Shown in pieces: positions 1-10,827 of a stretch of 64,000 nt of DNA (within the stretch, counting starts at the first letter, position 1; each line of letters opens with the position of its first letter). The DNA is from Xylona heveae TC161 (lineage: Eukaryota > Ascomycota > Xylonomycetes > Xylonales > Xylonaceae), in the NCBI RefSeq assembly GCF_001619985.1, contig NW_017264199.1, positions 1-64,000 of the forward strand. Reading direction: 5' to 3'. The translations under genes and the position numbers were made by a program. The notes beneath the pieces are model-generated. The model was given only the letters and a program-made list of their open reading frames with translations, was not told where the DNA came from and ran no database searches.

Positions 1-95
1 CTAACCCTAACCCTAACCCTAACCCTAACCCTAACCCTAACCCTAACCCTAACCCTAACCCTAACCCTAACCCTAACCCTAACCCTAACCCTAAC
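1..95. repeat. Telomeric repeat tract, (CTAACC)n
   Basis: There are almost 16 uninterrupted copies of the hexamer, which on the other strand is TTAGGG, the canonical telomere repeat of most filamentous fungi. The C-rich strand reads 5' to 3' into the window, as expected at the left end of a chromosome. The tract stops abruptly at an A-rich sequence. Confidence 0.98.
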
Positions 96-572
96 AAAAA
101 TATATAAATGCTAAAATTTTTAGACTGTTTTAAGGCTGATTTAGGATTAGTTTTATAATGCTTACCTAATTTGTTCTATTTAACACGCTAAAATTGGGCT
201 GCTGAACCTCCCTATTTATCCACCGCCGTTAATAACTCTTATACAAGTAATTCATATATAAATACCAATATTTTTTTTTCCCCTTAAAAAAATTATTAAT
301 ATTAATTCGTTTTATTTAATCGAATGGGAAACCCGTTCGAATATCAAGATAATTTAAAAAGGAGTCCAGCCCATTATTTCAATTCTTCTAACCCTCTCAA
401 TAGGGACCATCCGATCGCCGGACTAGAAGCTCCCAGCGGCCAGCGCCCAGGAATCGCCCGTTCAACTTGTTTTTACTACTTTTAGCAAATACTCTATCCT
501 TAATATACTAACAAAAACTATCTAGAAGATACTACTCAATACCTATCTATAGGTATTACTATAATAGCTCCT
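96..572. other. AT-rich subtelomeric spacer, no gene seen
   Basis: This is strongly AT-rich sequence with many TA steps between the telomere repeats and the first gene. I see no open frame of substance, no tRNA and no recognisable transposon ends. Its composition would suit RIP-altered or simply unconstrained subtelomeric DNA, which is an inference from base composition only. Confidence 0.6.
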
Positions 573-1845
573 TTAAAGCCTTGCCAATGGTCCATTAGTA
601 CAGACTAGTCCAAGGCTTGCAGTACTAATTTCTGATACTGATTTACAACCCGTCAATTGCATACATCTTTTGAAGTCCTGCTTTAAGATTTCAAGCATGA
701 GTTGAACCCCAGCTTCTCCGTCGTACTAGTAATACCAAAGACATTAGCATGTGTCTTAGGATTACCATTTCTTGGTAGTACAAGGGCAAAGAACACTTAC
801 TGCCAATCCCCAAAGCATAGGACGGCCAACCCAACAACACTCTGCTCCCAAAGCAAGTGCCTTGAAGATGTCACTTCCGGTCCTTATTCCGCCGTCAATA
901 TGAATGCGAATGCGACCTCTGGCAGCCTTCGCGCAGGCGGGTAGTGCGTCGATAGTCGCCGGAGTCTCATCCAACTGACGACCTCCATGATTGCTGATAA
1001 TGACACCATCACAACCATACTCGATAGCGGTTTCGACGTCCTCAGGCGTAAGGACACCTTTGATCCAAATCTGCATCTTTGTAATGCTCCGTAGCCATGG
1101 GACTTCGGCCCAAGAATGAGAGTCCGAGTTCAAAGAGGAAAAGCCATCATCGTGTGACTGCTTCCGGATATCTTCACTAGACCTTTCAAGCATAGGATAG
1201 GAGATACCATCGGGGGGTTGGAATCCATTTCTCCATTCGTTATACCTCACCCCTAGCACGGGACTGTCTGCCGTAAGAAAGATGGCCTTACAGCCAGCGG
1301 CTTCAGCACGTCGAATGATGCGCACTTGCTTATCTCTATCGGTCATTGTGTAAAGCTGCATAACATGATCGATAGGACCGACTTCAGTTCCGGCCGCGGT
1401 AATCTGTTCCACAGAGTGATTTGCAAAGGATGAAACTCCCATGTTGACACCCATTCGGGCACATGCCCGGCTTGTTGCTAATTCACCTTGGGGGTGGGCC
1501 ATAGCTTGAATTCCGGCAGGAGACACAGAGAGGGGGAATTCGATTTCTCTGTCGAAAAGGGATATTTTTGTGTTGATCCCCGAAACATCTTTGAGGACAC
1601 GTGGAAGAAGACGATACTTTTGAAATGCGGATGAGTTTTCCCGGACGGTGACCTGACCTGTCGCCCCGGAGTTATAGAAATCTAGATGATGAAAGTAAGT
1701 TTCCCGTTGGTAAAATTCCCATATGGAGACATTGCTGAAAGCGTACAAACCTACCCTTCGTTGCAGCGGGGAGGGTCTTCGAGGCTGATCTCTCGAGGTC
1801 CGAGATCGAGAGGATCTTTTCTGCTAGAGGTGGAGGGGTTTCCAT
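573..1845 (-). CDS. FMN-dependent 2-hydroxyacid oxidase/dehydrogenase
   Basis: Oxidises an (S)-2-hydroxy acid to the 2-keto acid with FMN (glycolate oxidase/L-lactate dehydrogenase family). Three exons, 1755-1845, 801-1681 and 573-725, give 374 aa, the usual family length. The first 30 residues and the last 50 come from the outer exons, so the middle exon alone looks truncated although the gene is whole. Motifs: DFYNSGA near residue 31 (N-terminal Tyr), MQLYTMTDRD near 140, FLTADSPVLGVR near 166, and the signature SNHGGRQLD at 260-268 with the catalytic His and substrate-binding Arg. HIDGGIRTG and the phosphate-binding GRP follow. The C-terminus ends LARL. It begins about 480 bp from the telomere repeats and seems intact. 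Substrate cannot be told from sequence. It may work with the keto-acid-type reductase next to it. Confidence 0.92.
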
Positions 1846-2458
1846 TTTGATTTTGACCCGAATAGAGCCTATTGTTGGAGGATTAAAAAAATCAACAAAA
1901 TTGTATAAAGAATGCGTGACAGTCCTTGTTTAGAGCATTTCCTACAACATTCTATCTAATGTCTTAAAATTATATATATGTATATTTTTCCCCTACTAAA
2001 AAGCTCCTACAAACGTTCCCTTAGTCATTTCCAGCTCTCTCACCCCGTAGTTGATAAGGTTTCATTGAATATTAGTCAGTGGCCTTTTAGTAATTGGCGG
2101 GGCTGCTAAGACTACCCTTACTAATTGAAATGTCAACCAATTACACCAACATAGTAGTTTTTTACTAGTGCCACCCTAACATTCCCGTTCAAAGTACTGT
2201 ATTTTGGAACCTACTCTGTACTAATCCCGTCTTTACACTCGGAAGGGGGTCTTATCTTGTTTTTATTCATTTGAATATTGAATTGGTCTACCCATGTACA
2301 AGATGCTCATTTGTCTTTGCAATATTCTTTTCTAAGAATAATTTGACATCAGTTAAGACCGGACCAAATGTAGCCACAATACATTCATTTACTAGTTTCA
2401 AATTGACCATTCTATAATAATAATAAAGTAATAAACAATATCTGACATGAAGCTCTGT
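1846..2458. other. AT-rich intergenic spacer
   Basis: This AT-rich stretch lies between two minus-strand genes, with many TATA-like runs and no open frame of note. It must hold the promoter of the FMN oxidase gene and the 3' end of the reductase gene. No clear operator or other site stands out. Confidence 0.5.
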
Positions 2459-3511
2459 TCAGCTATCTGATCTGGAAATGCCAGTCTGTTCTTGACTCTT
2501 TGCGAGTATCATTTGTGTCAAACATATGTTGGCAATACAGTCGATTCCCAAATCTTTGCCTCTCCTAATAACCCAGCCATTGATAAACATGATCTCGGTC
2601 GGCCTCCCCTTCCGAATATCCTCCCGCATGCTGCTAGAATTTTGTGCAGTCTTCTCCACAGTGTCTTGCACAACGGCCTCCAAAGACATGACGGAGAAGT
2701 TTGTACAGTCACGTGGCAGGTGTTGAATCTCAGGGAGATTCTCAAAAACGTTCGAGATCTCCTTCAATAGGCAACACTGTATAGGTTGCAGATGGGGGTT
2801 GTCTAATAAATCACCATTGCGGATGTCCAGTAAAGCCGTTAAAGGATTGACCACGCAGTTCGCCGCTAGTTTGAGTAGCTGGACTCGCAAAAGGTCAGCC
2901 CACTTCAATTCCGTGCAACGAAGATTGGGCGATCGGAGAAGAGCGTCGATCAGGAACCTGTCCGGACTTGGCGCTGGCGAACCATGACTGCTTCCTACAA
3001 CGCCAACTTCGGCGCATCCATTTGGACTTGATAGTATAGCCTCAGTTGAAGATTTCAGGTAGACGCCATGGCGCATTATACCAAACATATATGTTGGTCG
3101 TGTTGAAGGATCAACAAAAAGCTGTTCGTTCATATCTTCCACCTGTCCCAGGCCATTTTGAAAGAGGCATATGATGGTCTCTCGTCCGATCCGGTTCTTG
3201 AATGGCTCAAGAGCAGTGACTGTCGCTGATGCTTTGACTGCGACGACCAGGTAGCGGATTTGATCGACGCAAGGTGAGCTTTGCTGTCCAGGCATCTCGG
3301 CATTGAAACCAGATGTTTCTTCCAAAGAACCACGTTCTCCGACTCGTAGGCCAAGCCTCCAATTTTTTGCTGCAAGCTCTTGGTAGAGATCTTGTCTGTG
3401 AACAAGAAGCGTGACAGAAGGTGGTTTGACAAGGGAACAAAGGGAATGTGCAATAAATGACCCAATACTTCCCAGGCCAAGAACATAGATGGTACTTGGA
3501 TTGTTTGTCAT
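2459..3511 (-). CDS. 2-dehydropantoate 2-reductase (PanE/ApbA) family oxidoreductase
   Basis: A 350-aa NADP-dependent reductase of the ketopantoate reductase family. The Rossmann fold starts at once, with IYVLGLGSIGSF and the GxGxxG motif at residues 12-17. A conserved Lys lies in VVAVKAS (about residue 93), and the family's catalytic Lys with following Asn lie in LLKLAANCVVNPLTAL (about 214-218), at the start of the C-terminal helical domain. I chose the Met at 3511 because the upstream 40 in-frame codons precede the fold and look like leader sequence. No intron is needed. Fungi usually carry several such paralogues beside the true pantothenate enzyme. A subtelomeric copy next to an alpha-hydroxyacid oxidase and a transporter suggests a keto acid other than ketopantoate, which is inference. 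Confidence 0.85.
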   Translation of the reverse strand: MTNNPSTIYVLGLGSIGSFIAHSLCSLVKPPSVTLLVHRQDLYQELAAKNWRLGLRVGERGSLEETSGFNAEMPGQQSSPCVDQIRYLVVAVKASATVTALEPFKNRIGRETIICLFQNGLGQVEDMNEQLFVDPSTRPTYMFGIMRHGVYLKSSTEAILSSPNGCAEVGVVGSSHGSPAPSPDRFLIDALLRSPNLRCTELKWADLLRVQLLKLAANCVVNPLTALLDIRNGDLLDNPHLQPIQCCLLKEISNVFENLPEIQHLPRDCTNFSVMSLEAVVQDTVEKTAQNSSSMREDIRKGRPTEIMFINGWVIRRGKDLGIDCIANICLTQMILAKSQEQTGISRSDS

Positions 3512-3941
3512 GATAGAGATAAATAACGTAGCTTCCCGGAAATATGTTATTGAAGACAGGATCAACAATGTCTGATTATATGCTAAAATGGTAGAGATAG
3601 AGTTCTTCGTGACCCGAATTATTCTCCCCATGGGTATCCAGCTCGGTCATCGGGCTGATATAGTATGAACGGCCCGCAGTGAACTTGTCCCGAAAATTAG
3701 TAGGTGAGAAGTACCGTGGCGAATGATTTTTCGTCAGTGTTGCTTGATCCCAGAATTTTTGGTATAATTCCTGATTGCTCCACAGTCAGCAGTAATTTCG
3801 AATTAGTAACAATACCCCTCTCGGATAAAATGCAGATCCACCAAGTAACTTAAATAGTCAAGACTTAGTGCTATAAGTTGTCATCGAAGCTCAAACTACT
3901 CAAGCTAGCAATTTGAGGAAATATTTTGAAGGCGACATAGA
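3512..3941. promoter_or_regulatory. Divergent promoter between reductase and MFS gene
   Basis: 430 bp separate the start codons of the minus-strand reductase and the plus-strand transporter. The region is AT-rich and holds no gene. A shared bidirectional promoter is likely from geometry alone. I could not assign a specific bZIP site. Confidence 0.5.
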
Positions 3942-5603
3942 ATGGCAACTACGTTACAAGGCAGTCCACGGGAATGGGGCACCCGAGATACTGATTTTAA
4001 AAGAGATTTGACAAACCCGTTTGATTTCTCCCAGGTAAAATGTTCTAAACCTTAATTAAGATCGAGAGCAGTCACACTGATACAAATAAGAAAGAAACGA
4101 AAGCTTCACATTGTTTTTGCAGGTATATATTTTGTGTTCAACAGCTCATTGGGATCTTCCATTGCGTCTGGAGCCCACGATGAGATCGCCGACCATTTTC
4201 ACATTCCTAGAGAGAACATTCAGATGGTGCTTCCGACCTCGCTTTATATGGCTGGGTTTACGATAGGTACACCACCCCTCCTGACTATTGTAACGCATAA
4301 AGCTTACTCAATTGGTTTTATCTCCAGGTCCTATCCTTTTTGGTCCGTTGAGCGAACGTTTTGGGCGGAAACCTGTCCTCGTGATTACTTTCTCCATCTA
4401 TCTCATCTTCACCATGGCGTGTGCATTGGCACCTGACTTTCCAACCCTTCTCGTGTTTCGACTATTCTGCGGATTGGGAGGCTCAGCACCGAATGCAGTA
4501 TTGGGAGGTCTATTCTCAGACATTTATGAGGATCCCCATCAGCGTGGATTAGCAATGTCCTGGTTTATCTTTGCAACAACATTTCCACCTCTTTTAGGAC
4601 CGATCATCTCGGGCTTTATCTCAACCATTACTTGGAGGTGGACATTCTGGGCTGGCCTTCTCATTGCAGCTCCTGGATTCCCATTCCTGGTTACCATTCC
4701 TGAGACATACGTGCCAGTTTTGCATGGTAGAAAGGGAAAGTTCGACACTGAAAAACAAATTGCAGGCCTGGACAATCCAGGCCGGCTCCCGGAGGAGCAG
4801 TATATCTCTAATCGAATGTGTACCGTTCTCAGTCGCCCATTTATCATGTTCATCCGCGAGCCAATTGTTTTCTGTTGTTCGATGTACCTCGCTCTAGTTT
4901 ATGCAATTTTGTATCTCTTCTTTGAAGCTTATCCCATTGTTTTCCAAGGTCAGTCCTCCTGTCACGCAATTTGATTCAACCTGCATCTAACGTCAACAGA
5001 TTTATATGGCCTGTCAGCTGGTGTATCCGGACTAGCCTTTCTTCCAAGTAAGAATCCTTTCCCACTTTAACGAGTTTGGAATTTAATCTTCTGTTAGTTC
5101 TGCCTGGATCAGTTATAGCATTCGTCACTGTTTTCTTATACAGCTTGTACCATACGAATGCTTTCAGTGCTGGACTGACCTGGGCTCAATTGGAAGAGTA
5201 CCGCCGTCTACCACTTGCCTGCATTGGAGCTCTAGCAATACCAATAGCTCTTTTTTGGCTAGGTTGGTCTGCAGAGCTTTCTATTAATCCAGTAATGCCA
5301 ATGATGTCTGGAATATTCTTCGGATTTGGCTACTTGCTAATATTCATTGCTCTCATCAACTACCTCACGGATGCATATAAGCAATTCTCGGCTTCAGCAG
5401 CAGCAGCAGCAAGTACGTTGCGATCTATATTTGCCGTCTGCCTTCCCTTGGCCACCAACCCCATGTATACTAAACTAGGCATTAATTGGGCAAGCTCGTT
5501 ACTAGGTTTCTTCTCGATAATGATGGCTATAATCCCTTTTATACTTATTAAAAAGGGGCCCTGGATACGTGCCAACAGCAGGTTTGCTCAAATGACTCAA
5601 TGA
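3942..5603 (+). CDS. MFS transporter, DHA1-like (12 TM)
   Basis: A proton-coupled drug/metabolite transporter of the plasma membrane type. Five exons, 3942-4034, 4095-4266, 4328-4948, 5000-5047 and 5098-5603, give 479 aa. Exon 2 starts KRKLHIVFAG, restoring the first membrane helix, followed by VFNSSLGSSIASGA. A motif-A-like loop, GPLSERFGRKPV, follows helix 2. Further helices and the conserved FFEAYPIVF stretch before helix 7 are present, and the C-terminal half ends in three hydrophobic helices. The N-terminal tail is short (about 30 aa). Intron 1 needs an AAAG acceptor, which is unusual. A downstream TTTTTGCAG acceptor would lose the helix and the frame. The gene is divergent from the reductase and convergent with the bZIP gene (119 bp between stops). 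It could import or export the cluster's substrate. Substrate unknown. Confidence 0.88.
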
Positions 5604-5722
5604 ACAACTAGCATTTTGCAGGCTATTCTAGATCCTTAGATACGTACTTGGAAGATTTTTATTAATAGTTATAGAGCGAGAATGATATATTAAATCATTA
5701 AAACATTTAGAATATACAAGTG

Positions 5723-7534
5723 TCAAAAAGTAGAGATAATGACATCTGATGTCCACTTTACAAAATGTCGATAAATGGCATAAGTAGCATCATCGAGGGC
5801 CTTTGGGACAGGAATACCAGTCCAGTTTGACAATCGAATGGGAGTACCAACAGCCATAGCCTCTTCCTCGGGATCGAAAAGTTCAGGATATTTATTAAAC
5901 AAAAGCGGATCCAACTTGTAATGGCTAACCCCATCATCCATATGCAGCTCTTTGAATGCTAAACGGGCATAATTTTCATTCCCGAACAAAGATTCCACAT
6001 TAGGTGCTGGCAGTTGCCAGACCCCCGTGCTCGGCTGTGGTTGCAAATCCTGCGCGATAGGTTGCTTCTCGCACATGACTTGAGCAAAGTCTACTTGCTC
6101 ATTTTCAGCCTCTCCCATTGCTTGGATAAGCTCCCAAACTCGAACGTAGCCGATTTCAGGGTAATCGTGGCAGATCAATTTGGAAATATCAGTTTCAACA
6201 ACATAGGCTGTAGCAATATCACAAATGATTTGATCAATGCAGGGGTTTGCAGAGTGTAACAAAATGAGTTTATCACGGATAGAAGGAAATGGGCACCAAT
6301 CAATAATGGGAGGGTATGTTTCTGTCAACTGTAAAGCAGATGGTCGGTACCGAGCAGGGAGTTGCATATACATCTCTCGGCTTGGGCAGAGCTGCCATAG
6401 GGTAAGATTCGTGATGTGATGGTAGAATTTGGTCGGTGTGTACCACGACAAGGCAAGCGGTCGATTGAGACTGTTGAACAATGACAGCATGAGAGACACA
6501 GAAAGACGGACTTTTGACCTATTGTAGTAGATTAGTCGTTGAATGAGTTTTTCATCTTAGTTATATAGAATGAATACATACAGCTTTAATTCTAGAAGAT
6601 CCGAAAATTGAGAAAAATTCCATGCCCTTTTAATACATGTATGCAATGCATTGATGTGGTCAGAGAATATAGAGTTTGAGCTGTGAATATGTCTCCCGGG
6701 GCTGGATATGTTGGCCATGATGTATTGATAGTTATGAGGTCCCATTTGATAATGGTAGGACCATATGCCAGGAACTCCTTGTACAGGATTTTCCATAAAG
6801 GGCGAGCCATGAAACTCTAAAGGAAGATTCACAGCATGTATCAATGAGTTTGTATGACCCAACTTTGCTCTGTCAAAGTCTTGATAATTACTCGCGATAT
6901 CAATAGATGTTTCATCACAATGCTGTGGCCCAGAGGATGAAGCGAGGGGTATAGTGCTGAACCCAAGAGGACTGGAACTAGAAGTATTATCTTTGAGCCC
7001 TACATCAATAAGTGAGGCAGAGAAAATATGCTGGTCGTCGTCAATTGATAAAATTTCCCGATCCACCTCAGATGGGCTGTTGACAGATGGTCCTTCCGTA
7101 GTTGTTTGCCCCGGAGTGGACGATTTGGTAATGGAATCTGGCTGTACAAAGGTTAAATGAGATTTTTCAACAGAAACTAAGGGAATCTTACATAGCCTTG
7201 GAGAGTGCTATTCACCATATTTGAAAGCCCTCGAAGCGTGGTTTGCACAGCCTCTAGCTTACTGGCTAATGTGGAGAGCTGTTTGCGAAGGAGCATGTTT
7301 TCCTCTTCTAGGTGGCAGACACGCTCATTGTCTGTTCTACTGGCATCTTTGAGCCGCTGTTCAAGCTCCCGGATGCGGTCGTTTTGGCGTCTGCGGAACG
7401 CTTGCTGCGAAAGCCGATTGCGCAACCTTTGCCTGTGAGAATCACTCGGGTAATATCACAGGAAGTGCTTACTTTTTTTCATCCACCCCGGTCGGCTCGT
7501 TTCTGGACTCTTGGGCTCTTGGTTGGTTTTCCAT
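5723..7534 (-). CDS. bZIP transcription factor with DUF3425 domain
   Basis: A nuclear fungal regulator of 552 aa from four exons: 7473-7534, 7192-7432, 6582-7141 and 5723-6518. The basic region spans residues 20-42 (KKQRLRNRLSQQAFRRRQ), with the Asn...Phe-Arg pattern of fungal bZIP proteins. A leucine zipper/coiled coil follows to about residue 80. A polar middle region (about 90-285) looks disordered. The C-terminal DUF3425 domain begins near 320 (LWQLCPSREMY) and includes PPIIDWCPFPSIRDKLI, the family's most recognisable stretch. Each exon junction keeps phase with consensus splice sites (GTAAGC, GTAAGA, GTATGT). Intron 1 is only 40 bp and splits the basic region. In this position the gene is a natural candidate for the local regulator of the three upstream metabolic genes. 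That is inference from context. Confidence 0.9.
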
Positions 7535-8161
7535 TCTGTTTCAGCTGCTCTTCAAATGAGTTTATACGTCAGAGATATTAATATCAATTAGATGTTGAGC
7601 ATTGGAAAATTATGCAGGTATAGAGTTTAGGTCATGCGAGTTGAACGGAGATGACCTGTTGGTCGTGATTATGGCCGCTTTTAGTCACTTGGCTGGACCA
7701 CCTCGCTTGTTTGTTGTAGTCACCTACTAAGGTGCCTATAGCTTAGTTTATTTATACATTACATTAATATCATTACATTCTGTTATGCTCCTTCGCTTTA
7801 TGGCTAAGTATCAATAATACATATGCTCAGCGTACATAGCATATTGGCTGGCTAGATTTAGAAGGAACCTAGACGGAGTATATAAATCATTGCTGGCATA
7901 GCACAGTCTATTAGTTAAAATCTTAAAAGTATGAGGTACTTATTAAACTAGGCAGCAGTTCTTACGTAACAGACTTTAGGCTCAGCGGCACTGGTTCTGT
8001 CTTTTGCTTCCATCGCTGGTGCATCCCAAGCCAGAACAGAGCACGAGCACCATTACTTCTTCGCTTTGTACTTTCTAATCAACTGTACGATAACAGCCCT
8101 TTGGAAAGAGAGAGGTACCACGAATTCCAACTCTAGCGATAGCGAGTCTAGTATTAACGAG
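7535..8161. promoter_or_regulatory. Divergent intergenic region, bZIP / AIM6-like gene
   Basis: 627 bp lie between the bZIP start codon and the chosen AIM6-like start. The right part (7970-8161) is open in the same frame as the AIM6-like gene and encodes a short hydrophobic run (ALVLSFASIAGA) and FFALYFLIN. It may therefore be an unresolved N-terminal exon rather than promoter. Confidence 0.45.
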
Positions 8162-9372
8162 ATGCCGGATCAATATATTCATATGGACCTCGAGCACCGC
8201 GGTGCGGAACAGCCAGTGAGAAAATCACGTGTGATTCGTCTTTGGAAGATCCCCCTTCCTCTGCGCAAGGGTCAACTTTCGTCTGACCTGTTGAAGAATA
8301 TAGCTTGGCTTATGACGTTGTTGTGAGTATGTCAGAAAATGTTCCACTAATAGATTACTGAGCCAGCGTGTTACACAGATGTGTTACTCAATTTGCATAT
8401 ATAATATATCTTCAAAATGGTATGATTCGCGTACCGAACGACCCGTACGACATTAGATTCAGCAAAGTCATCGACGAGAAAAGCCCGTCCATCTGGGACC
8501 ACGATCGCCAATCATTCATCCGCAACGCTCTTCCGGTGCCCGTACACTCACATAACGATTATTCGCGCCGTATTCCTCTCTTCGAGGCACTTGGCTCAGG
8601 CTGCATCAGTATTGAGGCCGACATTCATTTACGTAACTCTGATCTTCTTGTTGGGCACACATCAGCCAGCTTACAACATAGCAAGACATTGCGCTCGATG
8701 TACCTGGAGCCTTTACAAAGAATGATCGAGGTACAGAACGGCAATGTTGCTGAAGGCACTTGGCGGGGTCTCTTCAACCTCGCTCCTCACCAGACACTCG
8801 TCCTCCTTATTGATCATAAGACCTCGGGGCCAGAGACTTTTAGGGAGTTATATACTCAACTACAACCACTCCGTGATCTTGACTACCTCACTTACTGGAA
8901 TGGTACAGAGAGGGTGCTTCGACCCCTGACCATCGTTGTATCAGGCAGCGCTCCATTTGAGTCGGTTACTATGCTTAATGAAACACACAGAGACATCTTC
9001 TGGGATGCAAACCTAGAGGAGTTGGTCTCCGCCAGCGACAACTTTGATGAAGAACCTTTCAAATATGTATACAATGCCTCGAACTCGTATTTCGCATCCA
9101 CTGAGTTCAAAAATGCTGTTTTGTACTCCTACCGCGAACCATTTACTCCACCGCCAAAGACTCCACAGATGAAGGATATGGTGGCAACGCAAATCGAGCA
9201 AGCTAGGGCTAGAGGCTTGATGGTCAGATATTGGAATACGCCTTCACAACCACCAAACCTTCGAGAGGTCGTGTGGAGGGTCTTGATCGAAAGGCAAGTC
9301 GACATCCTGAATATGGATGATTTGGGGGCTGTCAGAGCTAGAGCAAATGGATGGGGAAATATCAAAACATGA
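8162..9372 (+). CDS. AIM6-like PLC/GDPD-fold phosphodiesterase
   Basis: Belongs to the 'altered inheritance of mitochondria 6' family, whose members have the PI-PLC/glycerophosphodiesterase-like TIM-barrel fold. Exons 8162-8322 and 8379-9372 give 384 aa. A basic cytosolic tail of about 50 residues is followed by one membrane segment (WLMTLLCVTQFAYIIYL, spanning the splice site). The catalytic domain then begins with VPVHSHNDYSRRIPLF, containing the His/Asn-Asp pair, and IEADIHL with the metal-ligand Glu and Asp. The domain ends with MVRYWNTPSQPPN and VDILNMDDL. I chose the first ATG in the open frame. The frame stays open about 190 bases upstream, so a spliced longer N-terminus is possible. 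Substrate unknown even for the yeast protein. Topology suggests a type II membrane protein. Confidence 0.85.
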
Positions 9373-10002
9373 CGACCAATCTTACATATACAGGGACGAT
9401 GTCCTGGAAATTACCAGAACATGTTTTGTTGCATGTGTTGAATCGGATCATGAATTAGACGGCTTGCCCTCAAACACTTGATCCTCAGAGCTCCAAGGAT
9501 CCATGCCTTGCCTAGTACATGACCCGCCAATATGCCGTTCCAGGGAAAATATACATCCTCGAACTTCTCGAAATTTGAGTACAGCGATATCCATAATGAG
9601 CCGAACTATTCATTTAGCGACCTATAAACATTCGGAACAGCTGGGTTCTACACCTTACACACTTTAGAGAAGGAAAGCAGATGCTCCAAAGTTATTGACA
9701 GGTACATGAGAGATGTGTAGCAGCCACCAAGATATAGATTTTCTTTCTCAGGCCAAGATATTGAGACTAGCGAGATTGATCGATGTAGAATTTATCCATC
9801 CAGCGCTTACGATGAGCTTTAGATCAGAGAAGGAAATCGGGTGGTTTTCCTGATGCAAATGTACTTCTTCCAACGAAGGTCTTACTTGATTTGTCTATGC
9901 TAAAGGCTGAATGCCTGTTTACTTGGTATGATATATAAACAAATCAAGTAATTAAATATAATTATATTTGTATTATTTAATCAAACTTGCTATTGTTTTA
10001 AG
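9373..10002. other. Intergenic, convergent 3' ends
   Basis: This 630-bp stretch lies between the stop codons of the AIM6-like gene and the muramidase gene. It turns AT-rich toward 9960 (poly-A/T 3' UTR character). I see no gene, tRNA or repeat in it. Confidence 0.5.
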
Positions 10003-10827
10003 TTAACCAGTAGCAAGCTTCTTAAGGCTTGTCAAATCACCATTAAAGAGATCAGAGTCGCCACCATAGGTGTAACTATCGGCGTTCTGCCAAATAGTCT
10101 GGTAAGGCCAGCTGCCAGGGATGGTGCCAGGGGAGCTGGCATAGCGAGCCAGGACGAGCGGGCTGGTGGTGTGGAAAGCAGCGGAGTTACCAGTGCAGGT
10201 AGACCACCAGTCGTCTGTAGAGTAAATCAAGGGGTAACGGCTCGTTTTGCTATGATAGGTGTTGACAAAGTCCTGGATCCAGCTGACCATGGACGACTGG
10301 CTCAAACCATAGCAAGTTGCGCCTGAAGGGTTGTACTCAATGTCCAGCATTCCGGGAAGTGTGATGCCATCGTCAGACCATCCACCGCCGTGAGCCAGGA
10401 AAAAGTCGGCTTGGGTGGCTCCAGAGCTAGAATCGGGGTGGGCGAAGTGGTAGCCACCTCGAATGAAACCCGCATTAGTGGCGCCAGTATAGTGGCTGGA
10501 GAACTCGGAATCGATATAAGTAGTCCCTTCGGTAGCCTAAACATGTAGATGTATTAATATCTGTGTAATGAAAGTCCCACAATGGAATGTGGCTGGATGG
10601 AAAACAGGGTCTGGAAGTCGTAGCGTTATTATCGAATTCTAGGCACTTACCTTGATGATAACAAAACGAGCTCCACTATCGTAGGCACCAGCGAAGTTAA
10701 CAGTACCTTGGTAGCTCGAAATGTCAAAGCCCTGTACAGTCGATGCGCGCTCTTCTAATGGTGCAGCTCGAGTAGTCGACAGCAATGCAGCGGCGACTGC
10801 AGCTACACAGGAAGCGGAAAACTTCAT
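10003..10827 (-). CDS. Secreted GH25 muramidase (Chalaropsis-type lysozyme)
   Basis: Cleaves the beta-1,4 bond between N-acetylmuramic acid and N-acetylglucosamine in bacterial peptidoglycan, acting outside the cell. Exons 10651-10827 and 10003-10536 join in phase to 236 aa. A signal peptide of about 20 residues (MKFSASCVAAVAAALLSTTR) precedes a short propeptide. The GH25 barrel starts with GFDISSYQG (Asp at about 35) and carries the catalytic pair in MLDIEYNP (Asp124 and Glu126). GGYHFAHP and IYSTDDWW are further family landmarks, and Cys residues in ATCYGL and WSTCTGN could form the disulphide usual in fungal GH25. Length matches the single-domain secreted form. No cell-wall-binding module is present. 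GH25 is best known from bacteria and phage, and its patchy fungal spread is usually explained by old transfer. Confidence 0.93.

Noticed and set aside
96-572. Possible transposon remnant next to the telomere
   Set aside because: AT-rich only; no terminal repeats, coding remnants or duplicated copy visible in this window.
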